A DNA stretch of 64,000 bases, from contig NZ_OZ246016.1 of the NCBI RefSeq assembly GCF_965230735.1, forward strand, positions 3,162,001-3,226,000. Direction: 5' to 3'. The notes beneath the pieces are model-generated. The model did no database searches. It saw nothing but the letters and a program-made list of their open reading frames with translations, and had not been told where the DNA came from. The position numbers and the translations under genes are program-made. This DNA comes from Motiliproteus sp965230735. GTDB lineage: Bacteria; Pseudomonadota; Gammaproteobacteria; Pseudomonadales; Balneatricaceae. Of this stretch, positions 61,362-64,000 are shown in pieces (position 1 is the stretch's first letter; every line of letters starts with the position of its first letter).

Positions 61362-62684
61362 CTAACCGAAGATCAGGTTCGGCAGCCAGAGCGCGATCTG
61401 CGGGAAGATCACCACCAATGCCAGGCCGATAGTCTGCATGATCACAAACGGTATAGCCGACTTGTACAGATCCATAATGGTGATCGATGGTGGTGCCACC
61501 GATCGCATATAGAATAGGTTGTAGCCGAACGGTGGCGTCAGATAGGCCGCCTGCATGCTGAGGATAAACAGCACTGCGAACCAGATCGGGTCGAAGCCCA
61601 GGCTCTGAACGATCGGGACGAACAGCGGCACCGTAATAAACACGATGGCAAAGTCATCCAGGAACATCCCCATAACGAAGTAGCAGGCCAGCATCGCCAC
61701 GATAACCAGCATCGGCGCCAGCTCGGCATCTTCCAACAGCTCTTCGACGATATAACCGGCACCCAGTCCGATATAGATCTTACTGAAGAACACCGCCACC
61801 ATGGTGATCCACATGATCATACCCATCAGCTTGGTGGTCGAGAACAGCACATCCTTCATCATCTCCATCGTCAATCGACGGTGCATCGCTGCCGCAACGA
61901 TAGCGCCAAAGGCACCGATGGCCGACGCTTCTGATGGCGTGGTGATACCGAAGATGATACAGCCAAGCACACTGCCGATAATCAGGCCCGGCATAATCAG
62001 CGCTTTCAGTGCTTTGATTTTCTCAACGCCATTACAGCGCTCTTCTTCCGGTGCCGGCGGCCCCATATCAGGATTAATCCGGCAGCGGATCAGCACGTAC
62101 AGCATGTAGATAACGGCGAGCATCAAGCCCGGAACCAAACCGGCAGCAAACAGCTTGCCGACCGATTCCCGAGCCAGGAAGGCGTAGACGATCATCAGTA
62201 CGCTGGGCGGAATCAAAAAGCCCAAGGCACCACCGGCCATGATGGTGCCGGTTACCAACTTCTTGTCATAGCCACGCTTCAGCATCGACGGCAGTGCAAT
62301 GATACCCAAGGACACCGTGGCCGCACCGGAAACCCCGGCCATCGCCGCGATCAGCGCACAGATAATAACGGTTCCGATACCCAAGCCGCCGGGCAGGCCA
62401 CCCATCAGCTTGTGCATCATCTCAAACAGGTCATCGGTGATGCCGGAGCGCTGTAGCATCAAGCCCATGAAAATAAACAGTGGCAATGCCACCAGCAGGA
62501 AGTTGTCCATCACTCCGTAAGTGGAGGTGACCAACAAGCCGAGGCCTTCAACGCCCCAGAGGAAATAGGCCGAGCCGACGCCGGAGATCAGCAGCGCCCA
62601 TGCTAGCGGCGCCCCCATCATCAACAGCACCAGCATCGAGCTGAACATAATGCCGGTTACGACTAGCGGATCTAAATCAGCCAT
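61362..62684 (-). CDS. dctM: TRAP transporter large permease
   Basis: Membrane-spanning DctM-type subunit forming the sodium-coupled transport channel. About 440 residues with 12-13 hydrophobic segments; family motifs include LLMMGAPLAWALLISG, VIICALIAAMAGVSGAATVSLG, MLKRGYDKKLVTGTIMAGGALGFLIPPSV and GLDDFAIVF-like FLDDFAIVFITVPLFVPI. Start at 62684 (MADLDPLVVTG). Last gene of the operon; 95 bases with a perfect hairpin separate it from dctQ. Confidence 0.95.
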   Translation of the reverse strand: MADLDPLVVTGIMFSSMLVLLMMGAPLAWALLISGVGSAYFLWGVEGLGLLVTSTYGVMDNFLLVALPLFIFMGLMLQRSGITDDLFEMMHKLMGGLPGGLGIGTVIICALIAAMAGVSGAATVSLGIIALPSMLKRGYDKKLVTGTIMAGGALGFLIPPSVLMIVYAFLARESVGKLFAAGLVPGLMLAVIYMLYVLIRCRINPDMGPPAPEEERCNGVEKIKALKALIMPGLIIGSVLGCIIFGITTPSEASAIGAFGAIVAAAMHRRLTMEMMKDVLFSTTKLMGMIMWITMVAVFFSKIYIGLGAGYIVEELLEDAELAPMLVIVAMLACYFVMGMFLDDFAIVFITVPLFVPIVQSLGFDPIWFAVLFILSMQAAYLTPPFGYNLFYMRSVAPPSITIMDLYKSAIPFVIMQTIGLALVVIFPQIALWLPNLIFG

Positions 62685-62752
62685 ATAAAACAGTCCGGAA
62701 AAGTAACTCTCACAGATCCACATCCGACGATATCGCTAGCGTCAGATACAGC

Positions 62753-62774
62753 TGACCCACCAAAAGGTGGGTCA
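62753..62774 (-). promoter_or_regulatory. intercistronic hairpin between dctQ and dctM
   Basis: TGACCCACC-AAAA-GGTGGGTCA, nine-base perfect arms, six bases after the dctQ stop. On the transcript strand no T-tract follows. Likely a processing or partial-termination element that sets dctM expression relative to dctP/dctQ. Confidence 0.7.
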
Positions 62775-62779
62775 ACGGA

Positions 62780-63325
62780 TCAAGTCAGGGGCTCGTGCTC
62801 CTGCGCGCGGGGATCATCTATCTCAATATTAAAGGCGGTACAGAAATCGCGAATCAGCTCGGCCAAGCTTTGCAAAATAACCAGCCCTACCGCGATCGGC
62901 ATCACCGTTTTGAACGGATAGATAATGGGTTGCCAGGTACCCTTGTTGGAAATCTCCTCCATCGCCCAAGACTCGGCAGCGAACTCCCAAGCCAGTTTGA
63001 AGAAGATACACATTACGAATAGTCCTAGCGAATGGGTGATCAGATCCAGAAACGCACGACCGCGCTTGCTGAACATCTGATAGATCACTTCGCTTCGAAC
63101 ATGTCCCTTGTGACGCAGGGTATAAGCCCCCGCCCCAAAACACACGGTACCGTAGATCATCGCCGAGAGTTGATGCACCCACTCGGTGGGCACACCAATG
63201 ATGTAGCGATTGGCAATTTCCCACAGCAGAATCCCGATCATCAACGGGATCAGCCAGGAAATGGACTTTCCGACCCAGTCGGAAAGTCCATCCTGAAGCA
63301 CCAGATACTTGGTGATCAGGCTCAT
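62780..63325 (-). CDS. dctQ: TRAP transporter small permease
   Basis: 181 residues with four transmembrane helices (ISWLIPLMIGILLWEIANRY; WVHQLSAMIYGTVCFGAGAYTL; FLDLITHSLGLFVMCIFFKLAW; VMPIAVGLVILQSLAELI). TRKGHVRSE-like segment RHKGHVRSEVIY is the DctQ signature loop. The ATG overlaps the dctP stop by one base (TAATG), typical coupling. Substrate is set by dctP. Confidence 0.93.
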   Translation of the reverse strand: MSLITKYLVLQDGLSDWVGKSISWLIPLMIGILLWEIANRYIIGVPTEWVHQLSAMIYGTVCFGAGAYTLRHKGHVRSEVIYQMFSKRGRAFLDLITHSLGLFVMCIFFKLAWEFAAESWAMEEISNKGTWQPIIYPFKTVMPIAVGLVILQSLAELIRDFCTAFNIEIDDPRAQEHEPLT

Positions 63326-63999
63326 TACAGACGACCGGTCGCCTTAGCCATCTTCACAGCCAGCTCGATCGCCTTGGCGTTACGCGGAGAGCGATCAGCC
63401 TCAGCCTTCCAGACATCCTGAGCAGCGGCGGTAATGCGCTTGGAGTCTTCAGCGGACAGGGTATTGAAGACGAACAAGCCTTCTTCAGAAGCGGCTTCAC
63501 GGTTACCGTTGTTGAACCAGTTGTACTGGTCAGCAGCCAGCTGAGTGACAGCCATGGTCAGAATCGCTTTGTGCTCCTCGGACAGTTTGGCCCACTTCTT
63601 CTCGTTCATCAGGATGCAGTCGGTCCATCCCGGAGTGATCATGTTCAGCGAGGTGTAGTGCTTAGCCACTTCAACCAGCTTCAGATCACGGTATTCCATG
63701 GTGCCGCCGTAGATACAGCCGTCGATAACACCAGTGGACAGTGCAACATACAGCTCCTGAGCCGGCAGGTTAACGGTGGGAATACCCAGCTCTTTGAAAG
63801 TCTTGGCAACAGCCGGCGTGGCACGGATCTTCATCTTCTTCAGATCGTCCAGGCTCTTGATCGGCTCTTTGGTCAGCAGGTCATAACCGCCGCCGTAGCT
63901 GATGCCCATGTGACGGATGCCTTTCTCGGCATAGGCTTCGGCTACCAGGTCGTGCAGACCCATGCCGTGGAACAGGTAATCGGCTTCGTCACGGTTCGG
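63325..63999 (-). CDS. dctP: TRAP transporter substrate-binding protein, 5'-truncated by window edge
   Basis: C-terminal about 224 residues of a periplasmic DctP-family receptor; the reading frame stays open to the window edge. Visible features: the substrate-carboxylate Arg in MKIRATPAVAKTFKELG (MKIR-x-x-P), VNLPAQELYVALSTGVIDG, YTSLNMITPGWTDCILMNEKKWAKLS. The pattern GGGYDLLTKEPIKSLDDLK fits carboxylate- or ketoacid-binding relatives, but the ligand cannot be fixed. First gene of the operon shown. Confidence 0.92.
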   Translation of the reverse strand, partial: PNRDEADYLFHGMGLHDLVAEAYAEKGIRHMGISYGGGYDLLTKEPIKSLDDLKKMKIRATPAVAKTFKELGIPTVNLPAQELYVALSTGVIDGCIYGGTMEYRDLKLVEVAKHYTSLNMITPGWTDCILMNEKKWAKLSEEHKAILTMAVTQLAADQYNWFNNGNREAASEEGLFVFNTLSAEDSKRITAAAQDVWKAEADRSPRNAKAIELAVKMAKATGRL

Positions 64000-64000
64000 C

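Noticed and set aside
1..64000. CRISPR, transposase, integrase, tRNA or rRNA genes
   Set aside because: Looked for regularly spaced repeats, IS-like inverted repeats with transposase frames and cloverleaf-like sequences in the gaps; none seen.

Overview
The window is an ordinary, densely coded chromosomal segment from a free-living gammaproteobacterium. The best fit is an aquatic/marine lineage of the Oceanospirillales-Pseudomonadales kind. The evidence is gene content: a bioB-F-H-C-D operon next to comF, a finR-fpr pair, ppnN, srkA, trmO, rlmD, E. coli-type cobB, CsdA-type deaD, a TRAP transporter and many c-di-GMP proteins. Genus cannot be fixed from the sequence. I see no rRNA, tRNA, transposase, integrase, phage module or CRISPR array.

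Layout. 1-1.35 kb: end of fklB and ybfF. 1.38-2.73 kb: a SprA-like putative metalloprotease and a small companion with matching N- and C-terminal tails. 2.8-7.4 kb: biotin operon bioBFHCD on the minus strand, divergent from comF. 8.4-15.6 kb: a membrane diguanylate cyclase, cytochrome c, srkA-trmO, two proteins of unknown function, rlmD and an aldo/keto reductase. 15.8-20.9 kb: yliI-like dehydrogenase, small proteins, an orphan Cache protein, a divergent LysR/PACE-efflux pair sharing a perfect LysR box, and an RlmI/K-like methyltransferase. 21-28.3 kb: htpX behind a near-consensus sigma-32 promoter, a histidine kinase whose ATP site looks destroyed, pepD, a response-regulator/CheC-like plus diguanylate cyclase operon, and an AIM24-family gene. 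28.7-38.8 kb: thiolase, chemoreceptor, ppnN, MFS transporter, cobB, PIN-PhoH and a Cache-GGDEF protein. 38.9-48.7 kb: deaD, DUF1835 protein, GGDEF-EAL protein, trmH, a GlxA-type regulator beside a cysteine hydrolase, a prephenate dehydratase of unusual type, and a SCO1 gene with a conserved-looking partner.

48.8-54.0 kb is the most accessory-looking part. Two sets of small membrane, lipoprotein and helical genes of unknown function (48.8-49.7 and 52.0-54.0 kb) flank an EamA transporter/TrmO-like operon and its TetR repressor. Two matching palindromic operators lie between the transporter and repressor genes. 54-64 kb: fpr/finR, a small membrane protein, a second EamA transporter, an Lrp regulator, maeB (malic enzyme-phosphotransacetylase), a hotdog thioesterase, and a dctP-dctQ-dctM TRAP operon running off the right edge, with a hairpin between dctQ and dctM.

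Together the genes cover cofactor synthesis (biotin), RNA modification (RlmD, TrmH, TrmO twice, RlmI/K-like), protein quality control (FklB, HtpX), signalling (four GGDEF proteins, one chemoreceptor, one atypical kinase) and carbon uptake/central metabolism (TRAP, MaeB, thiolase). The unknown cluster at 52-54 kb, the degenerate kinase and the paired 'DTTA-tail' proteins are the best candidates for undescribed biology.
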